Origin: Welwitschia mirabilis
Taxonomy: Eukaryota; Gnetophyta; Gnetopsida; Welwitschiales
Assembly: GCA_051453625.1 (NCBI GenBank)
Contig: JBOZIK010000001.1
Span: forward strand, 177,627,344 to 177,691,343
Reading direction: 5' to 3'
Length of the DNA stretch: 64,000 nt
Under the pieces are notes generated by a model. The model was given only the letters and a program-made list of their open reading frames with translations. It did not search any database and was not told the origin of the DNA. Both the position numbers and the translations under genes were made by a program. Positions 22,310-34,345 of the stretch are shown piece after piece; the first letter of the stretch is position 1; the number at the start of each line of letters is the position of its first letter.

Positions 22310-23933
22310 CAAGGTTAGGAATATGTCATGTGCTTATCATCTTTAATGCATCATCTTCAGATATAACCTATAATCTTGGTTTCTAATTCACATAAACACA
22401 CATTAGCATAGGGAATCAACCTAATGGTACACTTCAGAAAAGAATTCAAAAGTACATCTAGAAAATTACTTCATTTAAAAAATGAATTAGAGCTATTTTC
22501 TATTCAATTTCAAAATAATAATTAAATGACAATGTAATTCTAAATGCAATGCAAAAATGAAGTGCAATCCTAAATGTAGTTTATTAATCAAGTTAACCAA
22601 ACTATTATCATCTAATTTGGGCCTTATAATCCATATTAGTTACAAGTAAATATCAATTTAATTACAATAAACATAGACTATAAAAATGATAAGATGAAAA
22701 TTAGTAGAAATAAAATGATATTTTATATCATAATGTTTCTTATATTAGGTGATAAGTAGTCAACCCTTAATGAAGGATACATAACCCAACACCAAGGTAA
22801 GCTCCTCTTTTAAGCTAGCTGGATATCTTTCTTAATTAAATTCCAAATCATCATAAGAATAATTGATGCATAAATGAGGAAAAGAAAAGATCTAAAATGG
22901 ATATTTATAGTTTTGGATCAACGGTTTAGATCATCAAGAAATAGTAACAAACTAATAGTAATAATATCACTAATTTTATAATAAATGAAATATGTTTTAC
23001 ATTTATTAGAGCTATCTTCTTACCGAGCATTGTCTGGATGGCCAGTGGATAACATGTGATCTTTTTTTTTCTAACGGTTGACTATTCTCCACATGTCTTA
23101 TTAGTGTAATGCTTAAGTGTCCTTCGTTTGATGTAGTCTGGATGACCAGGTGAATGATTGCCACTGACAAAATGAAGTTTCTGATTATGTATACTATCTA
23201 TTTTTCTTTGAGTATCATCCAGATAATCAGGTGGAGAAAAGCTATAATAACTGCTATAATAACCTTCTATAACAATTTGTTGTAGTAATATGCTTTTGTA
23301 ACTTTGCTACAATAACTTGGTATCATCTTGTCATTCATATGACTAGGTGGATAACAGCTACAGTACATGTTGTACTAATCTTACTATAATAACCTACTAT
23401 AGTAACTTGGTTTTATCCTGGGTATCATCTTAGGGATCATCCTAGGTATTATCTGATGACTAGATAAATGACAGCTATAGTAATATGCTATAGTATTCTT
23501 ATTATAGCAACTCTATTATAGTAATTTTTCTATAGTAACCTGCTCTGAACAATGTGTTTTTCTCATCCAAATTATCTCTGGTCAGCCTCTCTTAGTCTAA
23601 GATTAACTTATCAAGTTCTAAAGTATCAAAAATAATTCTAAAAGTATCCAAATTCATCATATTAACCCCTATTATAATGATAGCTATAACCTCTCAATGG
23701 CATCACATTCCATTTTTGTATTATCATTTAGATGCTAGAACTCTATCATAAAAATAGTAAATGGAACATGTCTTGAAAACCTTCCATAGATAACTAAAAA
23801 TTTTGGAAAACTAATTTTTCTTAATCATCACGATAATCAGTCCACTTTGTACTCAGATGCTAAAAAACCTACTCAAATAGACCTGAAACATATTCTAAAC
23901 ATGATGTAAATATCATCAATTTAGATCATAGTA
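22310..23933 (-). repeat. Left LTR (3' LTR) of element A
   Basis: It aligns with 27460-29041 from ATGTCATGTGC at the left to ATATCAT(C/T)AATTT...CA(T/C)A(G/A)(T/C)A at the right. The first 5-10 bases are poorly matched, so the start is approximate. The right half contains a field of roughly 110-bp imperfect repeats rich in CTATAGTAAC motifs (23130-23545). Confidence 0.85.
23130..23545. repeat. Imperfect tandem repeats with CTATAGTAAC motifs in the A LTR
   Basis: Copies of a unit containing CCAGATGACCAGGTGGATGA followed by CAGCTATAGTAAC motifs begin near 23132, 23213, 23327 and 23453. Within units, (G)CTATAGTAAC(T/C) is repeated at short spacing. The matching field in the right LTR lies at about 28280-28650. 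This may be LTR promoter-region amplification. Confidence 0.7.
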
Positions 23934-23947
23934 TAGCCTCCTACTAA
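23934..23947 (-). promoter_or_regulatory. Polypurine tract of element A
   Basis: On the minus strand TTAGTAGGAGGCTA abuts the 3' LTR, where plus-strand DNA synthesis of LTR elements is primed. The identical 14 bases lie at the same place in element B (31577-31590), which supports both assignments. Confidence 0.75.
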
Positions 23948-24989
23948 GAATTATCAGTTCTTGATAAAGAAAGTGAAAAAGAATAGAAGTGAGCCAAATT
24001 AAACAAGGGATGAAAAATAACACTTAAGTATAAAGGATCATGTATTATCAAACATAGAGTGCATATAAAAAAGATAAGTACACATCATAAAAAAGGTATG
24101 TACTAAATTCAGAATAATTGTTTCATTTTTATGAAAATTATCTTTTTAATAAATAAATTCATTTAATTAAAGCTATTTTTTATGATTCCAAAGATTCCAC
24201 TCCTATGAAGTAGATAAACTCATCCCTAATTTTAAGTAAGTTTACATGTGATGATCAAAATGAATAAGTTAAAAGTTTAAGGGATGTAAAATAAAAAGTA
24301 AAAGCCAAGGAGATAAAAAAACAAACACAAAATAACAAAGCAAAAGATAATAAACTAAAGTAAACTCAAGAATTATTACTTAGATCTTAAATCCTAAATT
24401 CTTAAAACTTGATATTTTATTTAAAAAAAGAAATTCAAATATTCTTTAAAATATTAAATTTATTACTCTAATGCTTTGATCCTATGCTAGATATAAAAAA
24501 TATAATTAACAACTTTGGAATTATCTAACTTAATAAATAGAAGTTAACACATTGCATTAGAACATATTCTACTTGAAGTTGATTACTTACAGACAATTTC
24601 TTATTCATAACTAAAGATATATGATTTATAATCAATAAAAAATTAAGGTTTTATTTAAATAGCATAGATGAAAATGATAATTTAGTAATTGAATTTGATG
24701 TATCATAGCTATAGTCTTAACTTAAAAGATGGTTGCAAATTAATAATAGTTGGTAATGTGATAATCAAAACACACTTTAAGGTATACCTCATTTTACCTT
24801 AGATTCCTCCCATTATGGAGTGTTCATTTATAAACCATTAATATTTATTTTATCACAAGTGGTAAGACCTATCAAATAAGACATAGGCCATTAAGAAACT
24901 TTGCCCCCAATGCAATGCTCCTCAAGATAGACCAAGGTTGATTATAAAAAGTGATTTAATAATATAAATTGATATTTGATTTTTATTTC

Positions 24990-25065
24990 ACAAATTGAAT
25001 TTGTTTCTCTCTCTCTTTCTCTCTCTCTTACTCTCTCTCTCTCTCACACTCTCTCTCACACAAAT
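24990..25065 (+). repeat. (CT)n microsatellite
   Basis: The core at 25008-25062 is an almost pure CT repeat with a few A and T interruptions. It lies in the internal region of element A. A more T-rich, decayed counterpart is seen at 47125-47170 in element B. Confidence 0.9.
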
Positions 25066-25179
25066 ATGAAAATATACTTATGTGTGATTAAAATACTATT
25101 AACTTATAACCTTAGTAAAAATGAAGTTGATGGAGAGATAAATCATATAATATAATTAACTTAATTAAGCATATTTTTA

Positions 25180-26640
25180 TCTTTTATAATGAGAGTTCAT
25201 AAGTATTTAAACACCTTTCAATTAGCTAAAATCCAATTGACCATTTATGAATTGCAAAAGCTTAAAATGCTTAAATATACTACATGATAAAAAACTAAAG
25301 TAAAATCAAGTTAAGATATGTTGGAAAATACTATTTAAAGAATTACATTCATAGAAGCATAAGTAATGGACATATATTTAAGAAAAGATAATCCACTAAA
25401 TCAATTGCTACAAGTAGAATGTAGTTTCTTTTCTTTTCATTTATTCCTATGTTAAAGAGATAGATATTTCAACATAATTATTGCATTGTATTTTTTTAGA
25501 AAAATAAAGATCAAACCATGTGGAAACCAATTAATGGAACATGAGAGATATATATGATCATCTTTAAATGAAATCAATTTATGGAAATAAAAATCTAATG
25601 ATAACATCATAATAGCACAAATTTCATAAACCAAATAAGAGATGAACAATTGATTAAATTTCATTTAAAAAATAATGTCATATTTAATCGCCAACATTAC
25701 TCAAACAATGGATCTAAGAAATATTAGAAGGCTTCTTAAGATGACTAACTAGGGCATGTTCTGTAAGACTAAGAAGTTCCCTAAGATTCAACTTAAGGCA
25801 TGTATTTGCATAAAGAATATAAGAATTTTCTAAATTTAATATTCAAAGAAATTCCAAATCATATTTTTCAGAAGCAGGAGGTAAAGTGGGATTGTGGGTA
25901 TATGAAAGGATCATATCTTATTTTTTACTAGGATGCATGATTAGGAGAGATGGAGAAACATTTTCAATAGAATTAAACTCTTTAAGATTGATTACTTCAT
26001 GGGATGTAAGAAATCTATCCTCTATTAGGATTTGTTAAATCTCTATAACTTCTTCCTTATCCTCCTTTTCCTCATTGTTTGCATCATCAATCTTTTGCAT
26101 TTCTACATTTTCTAAGTTATTAGAGTTACTAAAAATATCATGAACATAAATGTACTCACTATGTTCATCATAGGTTGGGCAATTTTTAGACTTTTCTGAA
26201 ATTGATTCTTCTCTTTAATTTTCTAAAGTAAGTGAATATTTTGGATATAATCTAATGTCTCTATGCCATCATCTGAAGAATTATCATCCTTATCATTCTT
26301 TTTTAATTAGTGATTTGAAATGTCATTATCCTCACTTTGACTCTCTTCTATTGAACATTAATGATCTAAAGGTTTATCATCAAAATAGAAGTTATTACTA
26401 TGTCTAGCTATTTTGATGTTTTCCTCCTCATTCTCAAAGTAGGAGAGAGTAGACATAGTGGTGGAGGCTTGAGAATATTGTATTATAAGAGAGCCTTGAT
26501 ATATTTGATTTTCTAACATTATTTATTGAAGTATTCTTATAAGATCTTAATGTTTTTATTTGTAGTCTCTTGCATTTCTTAAGTTATTCTATTAAATTAT
26601 AAAGTGAATCATCTTAGGTGCTTTGGTAGCTATAAGAACC
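25180..26640 (-). pseudogene. Element A copy of the unrecognised A/B protein
   Basis: The minus-strand frame 25452-25664 (for example LFISYLVYEICAI and KKYNAIIMLKYLSL) aligns with the better preserved copy at 47334-47726 in element B (LFISYVANESCRV, KKYNALTMLEYLAF). Upstream to about 26640 the sequence aligns at DNA level with both B units. The strand is the sense strand of element A. I do not recognise the family. Stops and frameshifts make this a pseudogene. Confidence 0.6.
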
Positions 26641-27440
26641 TCATTGGCACAAATAATTATTTCTTCTTAATATTCCTCTATAAAAGGGGATTAACATGTG
26701 TCAAATTATTTATAGAATGGTTTTTGAAATTAAGTAAGAGTCCTAAAATGTTGAAATTCATCATCATGATTCCTACATGAAGGATTAAAAAAGAAGAAAA
26801 AGAGAAAGGTTAAAATGAAAAAGGATCTCAATTCTTAGTTTTAACATAATTTTTTATTAACAGCTCTTTTATTCTTTCAACAAATACTACATGTAATTTT
26901 CTTTATTATTATCTATAGAATTTAAATTACTATTTCTTTAAGCAAAGATTTCCTATAGGGTTCTTTTACCCTTATTCATAAAAATAGATGAGAAGGATGT
27001 AGCAAGAAGAATTAATTTAAATAGTAAGTAAGATAATCTCTATGATCTCTTGAAGCATAATGTGCAAATTAATCTCACTAACTAAGCATTTATCAATATT
27101 AAAAGCATGATATAAATGTAAATTTTAGATGGTAATTTATAAGATTGAACTAAGTGTAAAGACTAGGCCTAAAGTAGTAGTCTTCAAGTTCATGCACAAA
27201 AATACTAATAATATGGAAAGGAAAACTCATAAAAATTAAAATGAAAGAAAAACTAAGAAAACTAATTAAAATTCAAGCTAAATTCAAAGATAAAAAGTTT
27301 AAGGTAAAATACAATAAAGAAAAACATATAAGTATACATTACACAATTAAATAACTTAAAATCAAATTATTTACTTATGTTCTGAACTTCCTTGAACTCC
27401 TCCCAATCATGGAACCAACCTTCTAAGCTTTTTTGAACTC

Positions 27441-27458
27441 CTCTTGACAATGGTACTA
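27441..27458 (-). promoter_or_regulatory. Primer-binding site of element A, decayed tRNA-Asp type
   Basis: The minus strand reads TAGTACCATTGTCAAGAG. The tRNA-Asp complement used by Athila-group gypsy elements is TGGCGCCGTTGCCGGGGA. In the first 17 bases, nine are identical and the other eight are all C-to-T or G-to-A. It lies one base from the LTR end, the expected place. Reverse transcription would be primed here. Confidence 0.65.
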
Positions 27459-27459
27459 A

Positions 27460-29041
27460 TGTATTGAGGTACATGTCATGTGCTTTTTATCTTTAATGTA
27501 TCATCTTCCTATATAATTTATAATCTTAGTATTTAATTCACACAAATACATACTAATATAGGGAGTCAATTCAATGTCATACTTTAGAGAGGAATTCAAA
27601 AGTACATCTAAAAAATTGCTTTATTTAATAAAGGAAGTAGAAGCATTTTTTATTCAATTTCAAAATAATAATTAAATGACAATGAAATCCTAAATGCAAT
27701 GCAAGAATGAAGTGAAATCCTAAATATAGTTTACTAACCAAGTTAACCAATCTATTATCACTTAGATTAATCCTTATAATCTATATCAATTACAAGTTAG
27801 TATCACTTTAATAAAACGAACATAGACTATAAAGTAGATAAGAGGAAAATTAATTGAAACAAATTGTTATTTTATTAATCATAATGCTTCTTACATTAAG
27901 TAAAAAGCAATAATCCTTTAATGGAGGATACATAACATAATCCAAAGTAAGCTTCTCTCTTAAGCTAGATGGGTTCCTTACTTAATTAAACTCTAAATCA
28001 TTACAAGAACAATCAATGCATAAAAGATGAGAAATGGAGAATCTAAGGAGGGCATCTATAGTTTTGGCTAGATGATTTAAGTCACTAAGGAGTGGTAATA
28101 GATTAAGAGTAATGATATTAGCAGTTTTATAATAGATGGAATATGTTTTACATTTATTAAAACTATCATCCTGCTGAGTTTCATCTAGATGATTAAGCAG
28201 ATGGCATGTGACATTCTTTTCTAATGAATATTTATTGTCCATATTTCTTCTTGGTATAACACTTGAGTATCATCTATTTGTTATCCTCCAAACAACTAGT
28301 TTGATGACTGTGACTGAAAAAATGAAGCTTCTAGTAGTGTATATTATCTATCATCCTTTGAGTATCATCTAGATGAGCAAGTGGAATATAGCTATAATAA
28401 TTGCTATAATAACCTATTACTACTATAATTACGTAGTATCATCTTGGGTCTTATCTAGATGACTAAGTGCATGACAAATGCAGTACCTACTACAATAACC
28501 TCACTTCAGTAACCTGCTACAGTAACTGGATGTTATATTGGGTGTCATCTAGGATTTTGTCTTGAGTATCATCTAAACATCAAGGTGGATGACAAATATA
28601 GTAGCCTACTACGATAACTCTACTATAGTTAACTTTGCTATAGTAACTTACTCTAAACAATGCATTTTCTCATTTAAATCATCTCTAGTCATCATCTCTT
28701 AGTCCAAGATTTAATTCTCATGTTCTATAGCATAAAAAAGAATTCTAAAAGCATTTAAATAATAATATTAACCCCTATTACAATGATAGCTAAAACATCT
28801 CAATGGCATCACATTCCAGTATTGTATCATTACTTGGATGTTAGAACTATATTGTAAGAACCTTGAATAGAACGTATTCTGAAAATCATCCATAAATTAT
28901 TAGAAATGTTAGAAAACTATTCTTTATTATTTATCATGATGGCTAGTTTACTTTTATTTTTAATTGATCAAAAACCTACTCAAATAGACCTAAAACATAC
29001 TCTAGATATGATGTTAAATATCATTAATTTGACTCACAACA
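27460..29041 (-). repeat. Right LTR (5' LTR) of element A
   Basis: It begins TGTATTGAGGTACATGTC and ends CTCACAACA, with TG..CA termini as expected. It aligns with the left LTR throughout, including the CTATAGTAAC-rich field at about 28280-28650. The minus-strand frame 27982-28242 inside it is a chance frame. Confidence 0.85.
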
Positions 29042-30511
29042 GATGCTTATTATTAATGTAGTACTAATTTCTTCAAGAAACAACATGCTTAATTTTGTTA
29101 AAATAAACTTCATAATACTAAGTGCTTAATATGATCTAATGCTTAAAATAAAGGGTATGTGTGAATCTAAAAAAGGTAAATTGTGGAAAGAAGAGGTGTT
29201 ATTTGGAGATGCTATCATGTTTACTTTCTTCAACATTTGTATTTAACAATTTGATTACTAATTTTTGAACATTTATAAGTTTACTTAATGAATATCTCAC
29301 TTGTTTGATATTATAATCCATTAAAATAAAAATAAAATTCATAAAAATTTCAATAAAATGGCTATTAATCTAGGTTTTTTATCTTTTGAAGTTATAAGAA
29401 TTTATGATTAATGTTTATTCACTATCATATTTTACATTTGTTTCATTCATTTGTATCACCAATTTTACCACTTTGTTTTATGAGAAAACACATCTAAAAA
29501 CATATTTGTATTTGTTTTAAAGTAATTTTTAATCCACACCATGATCTATGATTAATAGATCTAAGCTGTTGATGAACTTTAATAATTCTATCGTCTTCTT
29601 TCACCCTTATTTCTATCGAAACCTATAATCCTCCTTATGATTTCACTATTCTTGTAAGTTAAATATTTTATTCATTCTATTCTCTAATCTTTAGCAAGTC
29701 ATAATCATATTCTTTGCAATTAGCTGATGCTATTGGCCTTTCCACTTAAATCACATCCAAACTTCATTTTATACTTTCTTTTTCATCTATGAGTCCTCTA
29801 TGCCATAGGGTAAGTCTTTTATAGTTGATTTTAAGTCCATATTTATTGATTTATCTTATGAATCTTATTTTTAAATTCATTTGTTAAACCTAACATTAAA
29901 TTCTTTCATTTTGTTTCTCCTTTTATCCATCATTCTTTTATTTCTTATCTATTTTCTTGCTAATTTTTTTAGGAAAAATAGTGGAAGATAAGGAGCCTTT
30001 ATTAAAGAGGGAATTTTTAGCTCATTTTTGGATATATTTTCTCCATCCTACCTAAAAAAATTAAAATAAAATAATATAACTACTTGCTAAAATAGGCCAA
30101 TGCATTCTACTCAAAATAGGTGCTTGATTTTAGAAGAATGCTATATTTTATGATGAAGAATCTCAGGTAATCCATTCTCATAAACAACATACTTTTTTCC
30201 CCCAATTTTTTTAGTTTACTTTGAAGTTGTTTTAGGGGTCAAACATTCAAAGCATTTCCCATTTACTTTAGTAAAGACTTTAGAATATGATTATCATGCC
30301 TTAGACATATAATATGCACCTAACAAAGAAGGATCTTTATCTTGTAAGTTTTAACATTAAAACCATCTTGCTTTATTTCACTTTAACATTCATAATGTCT
30401 TAACCACTTCATATGTTATGAATACTATAGTAAACACTTAGATCTCATTATAATTATTTTTAAAAAAGACATTTTAACATTGAAAAATTTCTATTCAAAA
30501 CCATCATAAGC
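29042..30511 (+). other. D internal region, middle piece
   Basis: This DNA lies between elements A and B and by the nesting belongs to D. No domain could be read. A region near 29540-30060 is C/T-rich with frames such as IEDKEPLLKREFLAHFW, but no family is recognised. Confidence 0.45.
30507..30511. other. Probable target-site duplication of element B, left copy
   Basis: TAAGC precedes the left LTR of B and TAGAC (52118-52122) follows its right LTR. The two differ at two positions, both A/G, so TAGGC would be a shared ancestor. This is weaker than the exact duplications of C and D. Confidence 0.45.
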
Positions 30512-31576
30512 TATTGTGTTATGTGTTGTGCTCACCTAAGCTATAAGTTAGATCTCATAACATTCTCAAGTAATGAAAAACAAACACACAGTGTACAGAG
30601 TATGTCAATCCAAACTCATAAACTTAAAAAAGAAAATAAGTTAAAGAAAACCTAATTATTTAGAATAATGAGAGAGCAATTTATATGAAAAGAAAATAAA
30701 TAATGCAAATAGTGAAATGAAATGGGATGAATTTAAATGAAAGTAAAAATGTAATGGAGTGAAAATGCAAACTCTAAATGTAATCACTTAATATTTTTAC
30801 CAACTTATTATTATCAAAGTTTGCCCTCATACTCTATATCAAAATTAGATTTAATCTACAAGAGTATTGAATTAACATCAACATAAAGTATAAAAAAGAT
30901 AAAGAGAGAGAGAGTTTGAAAAAAAGAAATCATACTTTATTAACATTTAGCTAAATACACCTCATTACATCTACTTGTAAATAATAACTCCTTAATGGAG
31001 GATATATAACCCAACATCAAGGTAGTCCTTCTTATAAACAAAGGTATCTCCTTACCTAGTCGCTCCAATGCCATAATTACATTGATGCCAAAAGAGAGAT
31101 AAGAATATAAGAGGTCTAAGGGAATTTATATAAGTTTAGATGATGAAGAAATCTAGATAAAAGATAGACTCAAAATAGTTTTATTACATTTTTCGTGAGA
31201 TGATAAATGTATATGGTTATATTATAATTTTAACTAAAATATAAGAATATCTATTTGTCCTCCTCTAGGCTTTGTTATCTAGTGCTTTATCTTCTATTGG
31301 TAAGTGGAATATGGTGGTGGGTGGAATTTTACTACATTATCCTTTATTATTTTATTTTCTAGTGCTTTGTCTTCTACTACTTTGTGTTCGAATTCTTTGT
31401 CCTTTAGTGCTCTATCAAATTCTTTATGATTACTTAATTTCAATCTAAATTATGCTTAATTTCGAACTTTTACCTTTGACATCTAAAAATAGTCAAGTTA
31501 ACCATTATCCTTATTAAACATACCTAGAGACACACTCAAAACCATCATTAAATATGGCCAAGTTTGCCATTTAACA
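30512..31576 (-). repeat. Left LTR (3' LTR) of element B
   Basis: It aligns with 51057-52117 from TTGTGTTRTGTGTTRTG at the left to the final TAACA. It contains a decayed run of about 15-bp units related to CTTTGTCCTCTAGTG at 31339-31415. Confidence 0.85.
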
Positions 31577-31590
31577 TAGCCTCCTACTAA
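31577..31590 (-). promoter_or_regulatory. Polypurine tract of element B
   Basis: The minus strand reads TTAGTAGGAGGCTA immediately next to the TGTT start of the 3' LTR. It is identical to the tract of element A. Confidence 0.75.
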
Positions 31591-32401
31591 GCATTTATCA
31601 GTTGCTAACAAAACAAGTGATAAATCATAGAAGCTAGTTAATTTGAATAGGAGATGAAAATGACAATTTAAGATAATTGTATTATTAAATAAAAAATATA
31701 TTCTATTTATTTTTTAGTAAGAAATTACTAAAAATAATCATCATAAAAAGATATGCATGAAGTCTAAAAACATTATTTGAGTTTATGGCAAACATAATTC
31801 TACATAAAATCTTATTTCTGAAAGATCTAATAAATCACTTCTTGGAATTTTCATATAAATAAGCCCCTCACTAAAGTCATAAATATATTAAAAATTTAAA
31901 AAACTCATTATAATAAGGTGTTTTAGCATCTATAAGATTGCAAAAGGTGAATAAAGGATAAGAGATAAAGTGCAAAAGGAAAACACACAAGTATACGATA
32001 AGAAAAGGAAAAGAAAATAAACCAAAGTAAGATAAAGCATTATGGAAATAAATATTGAATTACTTAAATCCTAAATGCTAATATCTAAAAGCCTAATACT
32101 TTATTTTTAAAAAAGGAGTGTGAACCCCTTTCAAAAGATGAAATTGATGACTCTAATGCTATGATCCTATGATAAATTAAAAAGTACAATTAACAACTTT
32201 GAAATTGTCTAACTTAATAAATAGAAATAAAACATTGCATTAGAACATATTCAATTTTAAGTTGATTACTTATGAGTAGTTTCTTATTTTTAGATAAAGA
32301 TGCATGATTTTCAATAAGTAAAACTTCATGGTTCTATTGGAATAAAAGGGATGAAAATGATAATTTACTCATTGAAACTGACATATTCTATTAAAATCTC
32401 A
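31591..32401 (-). other. B internal region left of element C
   Basis: It aligns with about 23948-24700 of element A, for instance around AACATTGCATTAGAACATATTC and CTTAATAAATAGAA. No coding content is recognised. By position it is the 3' untranslated region of B. Confidence 0.6.
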
Positions 32402-32406
32402 AGCAT
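32402..32406. other. Target-site duplication of element C, left copy (AGCAT)
   Basis: AGCAT directly precedes the left LTR of C and is repeated exactly at 46893-46897 after the right LTR. Confidence 0.8.
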
Positions 32407-32462
32407 TATTGTGATGTATATTTTTCCAACTTTACGTTTTAATCCAAATCCTATTAATCAAC

Positions 32463-33256
32463 NNNNNNNNNNNNNNNNNNNNNNNNNNNNNNNNNNNNNN
32501 NNNNNNNNNNNNNNNNNNNNNNNNNNNNNNNNNNNNNNNNNNNNNNNNNNNNNNNNNNNNNNNNNNNNNNNNNNNNNNNNNNNNNNNNNNNNNNNNNNNN
32601 NNNNNNNNNNNNNNNNNNNNNNNNNNNNNNNNNNNNNNNNNNNNNNNNNNNNNNNNNNNNNNNNNNNNNNNNNNNNNNNNNNNNNNNNNNNNNNNNNNNN
32701 NNNNNNNNNNNNNNNNNNNNNNNNNNNNNNNNNNNNNNNNNNNNNNNNNNNNNNNNNNNNNNNNNNNNNNNNNNNNNNNNNNNNNNNNNNNNNNNNNNNN
32801 NNNNNNNNNNNNNNNNNNNNNNNNNNNNNNNNNNNNNNNNNNNNNNNNNNNNNNNNNNNNNNNNNNNNNNNNNNNNNNNNNNNNNNNNNNNNNNNNNNNN
32901 NNNNNNNNNNNNNNNNNNNNNNNNNNNNNNNNNNNNNNNNNNNNNNNNNNNNNNNNNNNNNNNNNNNNNNNNNNNNNNNNNNNNNNNNNNNNNNNNNNNN
33001 NNNNNNNNNNNNNNNNNNNNNNNNNNNNNNNNNNNNNNNNNNNNNNNNNNNNNNNNNNNNNNNNNNNNNNNNNNNNNNNNNNNNNNNNNNNNNNNNNNNN
33101 NNNNNNNNNNNNNNNNNNNNNNNNNNNNNNNNNNNNNNNNNNNNNNNNNNNNNNNNNNNNNNNNNNNNNNNNNNNNNNNNNNNNNNNNNNNNNNNNNNNN
33201 NNNNNNNNNNNNNNNNNNNNNNNNNNNNNNNNNNNNNNNNNNNNNNNNNNNNNNNN
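32463..33256. other. Assembly gap, 794 N
   Basis: It lies inside the left LTR of element C. The other LTR predicts about 202 bp here, so either the gap size is overestimated or the gap hides a further insertion. Confidence 0.95.
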
Positions 33257-33462
33257 CTACTTTTTTTAGCCTTAACAAAGGCTGACCTTAAGGCCTATAT
33301 TATTAATGAAACTTGTCATAAGATCAAGGACAATATAAACCATAAGGAAAATATAACAAAACTAAATGCACAATTGAAATAGTATTTTATATTAAAGATA
33401 GAATCAATGTCTAGATTACAAAATAGCTGATCCTCAATGGAGGATGCATAGTCCTTCACCAA

Positions 33463-33477
33463 GAGCACATCTTTCTG
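33463..33477. other. LINE-2 target-site duplication, left copy
   Basis: GAGCACATCTTTCTG precedes LINE-2. The right copy, GGGAATGTCTTTCT at 38871-38884, follows its poly-A tail. The uninterrupted paralogue at about 46204 reads GGGAACATCTTTCT, confirming a duplicated target with a few transitions. Confidence 0.8.
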
Positions 33478-33572
33478 CTTTGAGACAACTTAAGTAGTTA
33501 GTTTTCCATTGAGATGGTTAGGTCTCGTAGCACATGACTGACATCCCCTACTACCCTGCATTGATACCTTCT

Positions 33573-34345
33573 AGTCTCTCAAAGCCATGGATCCACTCAT
33601 AGATCTAGTTTTGAATGACACTCCTTCCCTCAAGATAGATAACTAAACTACTTCATGGGCTAATATGGTTGTAAAGAATAGGAATGTAGACTCTAGTCTC
33701 AAACGCAATTTCTACCCTTAAGAATTTTTCACATTTAAAGTAAGTATTGATGAGCAAGACTAGAATAAGGAAGTCTTGAGGTGGAAAAACTTGCAAGTAG
33801 ATTTCATCTATAAACTAAAACCACATGTTTTGATGGTTCAAAACTATATCAGACATCAATCAGGAAATGACTCAATGGTCTCAATTTCTCAAATAAAAAG
33901 AGAATTTTTATCTTCAAATTTAAAACCTATGAAGAAATGCTAAAATTAATGGAGAAAGGGCCTTGATCATTCAAAAATAGATTCTTAATTTTAAACTCTT
34001 AGACACCTTATTGATTCTGGAATTTGAAAAAATCTCCAAGTTCCTAATCTAGGTGAAACTCCTCTGTCTTAAATTACATCTTTGATTAGTGAAGGTTCTA
34101 TCCAAAATCATCAACATCATTAAAATATCAATACATATAGATGGCATCACTACTAACTAAGGGAAATTAAGTTATGCAAGACTATGTATCAAGATCTCCC
34201 CTAATCATAAGCTTCCATTGACCATCACTTTAAAGGACCCAAATAGAGTAGTTTTGGAGCATAAAATATAGTATGAGTGGATGCAATTTAAATGTATCCA
34301 CTGTGTCTGCTTCAAACACAGAACATACCAGTGTAAGAAAAAGAT
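33573..34345 (+). pseudogene. LINE-2 ORF1 (DUF4283-like domain and CCHC knuckle)
   Basis: A plausible start is the ATG in MDPLIDLVLNDTPS. Further on FKFKTYEEMLKLMEKGP matches the core of the DUF4283 domain. Then ISIHIDGITTN, GKLSYARLCIKISPNHKLP and VVLEHKIQYEWMQFKCIHC follow in order, ending in the intact 14-residue knuckle CIHCVCFKHRTYQC at 34293-34334 (CX2CX4HX4C). ORF1 binds LINE RNA. Frame changes and stops interrupt it. The open Lys-rich tail and non-coding linker continue to about 35050. Confidence 0.85.

Larger units (their letters stand above)
22310..29041 (-). mobile_element. Element A: gypsy-like LTR element, non-autonomous, nested in D
   Basis: Two direct repeats of about 1.6 kb (about 22310-23933 and 27460-29041) flank a 3.5-kb internal region. 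On the minus strand the primer-binding site lies one base inside the right LTR (27441-27458) and resembles tRNA-Asp. The polypurine tract TTAGTAGGAGGCTA lies next to the left LTR (23934-23947). Orientation is therefore minus. No gag, protease or polymerase was recognised inside; instead it carries a protein shared with element B. The left outer edge is eroded, and no target-site duplication could be confirmed. Confidence 0.85.

Noticed and set aside
23130-23545. CRISPR-like array
   Set aside because: The units are imperfect and of unequal spacing, occur identically in both LTRs of element A, and the genome is plant-like.
22305-29046. Target-site duplication for element A
   Set aside because: ATCAA or nearby strings on the left do not match GATGC on the right; the left LTR edge is too eroded to decide.
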